From contig NZ_CP054020.1 of the NCBI RefSeq assembly GCF_013282625.1, forward strand, positions 2,170,001 to 2,234,000: 64,000 nt of DNA, in the 5' to 3' direction. This document shows, one piece after another, positions 62,896-64,000 of this stretch. Made by a program: the position numbers and the translations under genes. The notes beneath the pieces were generated by a model that saw nothing but the letters and a program-made list of their open reading frames with translations, was not told where the DNA came from and did not search any database. Numbering within the stretch: position 1 is the stretch's first letter; each line of letters begins with the position of its first letter. The DNA comes from Thiomicrorhabdus xiamenensis. Lineage in GTDB: Bacteria; Pseudomonadota; Gammaproteobacteria; Thiomicrospirales; Thiomicrospiraceae.

Positions 62896-64000
62896 TTACT
62901 CGGCTGCCTCGATGGAATGGACCTTTTTCAAAGTTCTCGGCAAGACAATACCGCGTTTCGCCCGCGCGCCCAGCGCCTCCTGCAGCGCCGTCGGCCCGAA
63001 CTGTTTCTCATATTTTTCAGTCTTGAGATTCAGCTTCTCCCCGTCATTGAACGCGAATACCGCATTCACTTTCTCGCCTTTCGGCAATTGAATCAGCTTG
63101 TTGCCTTTTCCTTTTGCCAATTCAGGTAATTCCTCCAGCGAGAACACCAGCATCCGCGGCTCAGAAGTGACAACGGCAATAAAGGCTTTATCTTTCACAG
63201 CCGCAGGTGTCAAAACATCCGCACCCTTCGGCAGGGTAATCACACCCTTACCGGATTTATTTTTCGAATACAGGTTTTCAAACTCGGTAATGAAACCATA
63301 ACCAGCGCTGCTGGCCAGAATAAATTTGTCTTTCGGATTCGCCAACAGAACCTGAGTAAACTGACTGTCAGCAGGCGGATTTAAACGGCCGGTCAACGGC
63401 TCCCCGTGTGATCGCGCCGAAGGCAGGCTGTGCGCGGCCAAAGAATAACTGCGCCCGGTAGAATCCAGAAAAACCGCCATCTGACGACTCTGCCCGGCAG
63501 CCTGCCCTCTAAAGGCATCTCCGGATTTATACCCTAAGCTTTCACCGTCAATATCATGCCCTTTGGCTGCTCGAACCCAGCCATTTTCCGACAGTACAAC
63601 CGTAACCGCTTCGGACGGCAACAGATCCTGCTCGCTCATTGCCTGAGCGCCTTTGGCTTCGACGACCGGAGAATTTCGTTCATCGCCGTACTCCTCGGCA
63701 TCCGCAAGCAATTCTTTTTTCACCAGCGTCTTCAAGCGTGCAGCCGAATTGAGAATTTTCTCCAGCTTGTCGCGCTCAGCAGCCAGCTCTTCCTGTTCGG
63801 CTTTGATTTTCATCTCTTCCAGACGAGCCAAGTGGCGCAGTTTCAATTCCAAAACCGCTTCAGCCTGAATATCGGTCAAACCGAAACGTTCCATCAAGAC
63901 CGGCTTCGGCTTTTCCTCTTCACGGATAATCTGGATCACTTCATCGATATTCAAAAAGGCGATCAGCATCCCTTCAAGAATATGCAGACGTGCCAAAACC
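62896..64000 (-). CDS. parC: DNA topoisomerase IV subunit A, C-terminal part (cut by window edge)
   Basis: About 367 codons of the C-terminal half are visible; the frame is open to the edge. [20 protein letters not shown] and [22 protein letters not shown] are the conserved end of the breakage-reunion core. A coiled coil ([20 protein letters not shown]) and a beta-propeller C-terminal domain ([28 protein letters not shown]) follow. The RAAKGHD form and short CTD fit ParC rather than GyrA. The catalytic Tyr lies beyond the window. Confidence 0.93.
   Translation of the reverse strand, partial: VLARLHILEGMLIAFLNIDEVIQIIREEEKPKPVLMERFGLTDIQAEAVLELKLRHLARLEEMKIKAEQEELAAERDKLEKILNSAARLKTLVKKELLADAEEYGDERNSPVVEAKGAQAMSEQDLLPSEAVTVVLSENGWVRAAKGHDIDGESLGYKSGDAFRGQAAGQSRQMAVFLDSTGRSYSLAAHSLPSARSHGEPLTGRLNPPADSQFTQVLLANPKDKFILASSAGYGFITEFENLYSKNKSGKGVITLPKGADVLTPAAVKDKAFIAVVTSEPRMLVFSLEELPELAKGKGNKLIQLPKGEKVNAVFAFNDGEKLNLKTEKYEKQFGPTALQEALGARAKRGIVLPRTLKKVHSIEAAE

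Overview
The window reads as chromosome of a gammaproteobacterium. The evidence is gene content and order: a hslU–ubiE–ubiJ–ubiB cluster, dapF–DUF484–xerC, tRNA-Gln–prs–rplY–pth–ychF, hemA–prfA–prmC–moeB, and a complete gspC-to-gspN type II secretion operon. A glycogen operon, Kdo genes, polar-type motA/motB and a PilZ protein point to a motile Gram-negative cell that stores glycogen. A Thiomicrospira/Hydrogenovibrio-type sulfur oxidiser would fit, but that is inference; no 16S rRNA or energy-metabolism gene is present to prove it.

Layout. 1-7.25 kb (minus strand): glgC, a GH57 glycosidase, malQ, glgB and the start of glgA, a glycogen synthesis and remodelling operon. 7.7-10 kb (plus): kdsD and waaA for Kdo/lipid A. 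10-15 kb (minus): a two-repeat lipoprotein, a YqhA-type membrane protein, hslV, xerC, DUF484 and dapF. 15.1-21.3 kb (plus): hslU behind a likely RpoH promoter, DUF971, the ubiquinone genes ubiE/J/B, then a lipoprotein and an exported thioredoxin-fold protein. 21.4-35.3 kb (minus): the gsp operon C-D-E-F-G-H-I-J-K-L-M-N. It runs straight into a subtilisin-family lipoprotein peptidase that lacks an N-terminal prodomain, and then a small exported protein that looks like the missing prodomain supplied in trans. 35.6-36.0 kb: a PilZ protein.

36,239-48,140: an 11.9-kb P4-like integrative element inserted in the 3' end of an elongator tRNA-Met gene. It carries a P4-type integrase, an AlpA-type regulator, a tightly overlapping replication operon (Toprim/PriCT primase, DUF927 helicase-like ATPase and four unrecognised genes) and a variable zone. 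That zone holds a probable ADP-ribosyltransferase toxin with a putative antitoxin, a small membrane protein and an unrecognised 323-residue protein. No capsid or packaging genes are seen. Two 130-bp copies of an iteron-plus-hairpin block lie in inverted orientation at the two ends of the replication/cargo region, an arrangement like ori and crr of phage P4. A second pair of 66-bp inverted repeats brackets 487 bp of non-coding DNA at the left end.

48.5-50.9 kb (plus): a DUF6502 regulator with two operator palindromes over its promoter, overlapping a DUF5666-repeat lipoprotein gene. 51-54.7 kb (minus): ychF, pth, rplY, prs, tRNA-Gln. 54.8-56.7 kb: a TPR lipoprotein. 56.9-61 kb (plus): hemA, prfA, prmC, moeB-like. 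61-64 kb (minus): motB, motA and the C-terminal part of parC, cut by the window edge.

The most unusual loci are the split peptidase/prodomain pair at the end of the T2SS operon and the satellite element with its paired inverted iteron blocks, repeat-flanked cargo and toxin-like pair. All functional statements rest on reading motifs by eye; no database search was possible.
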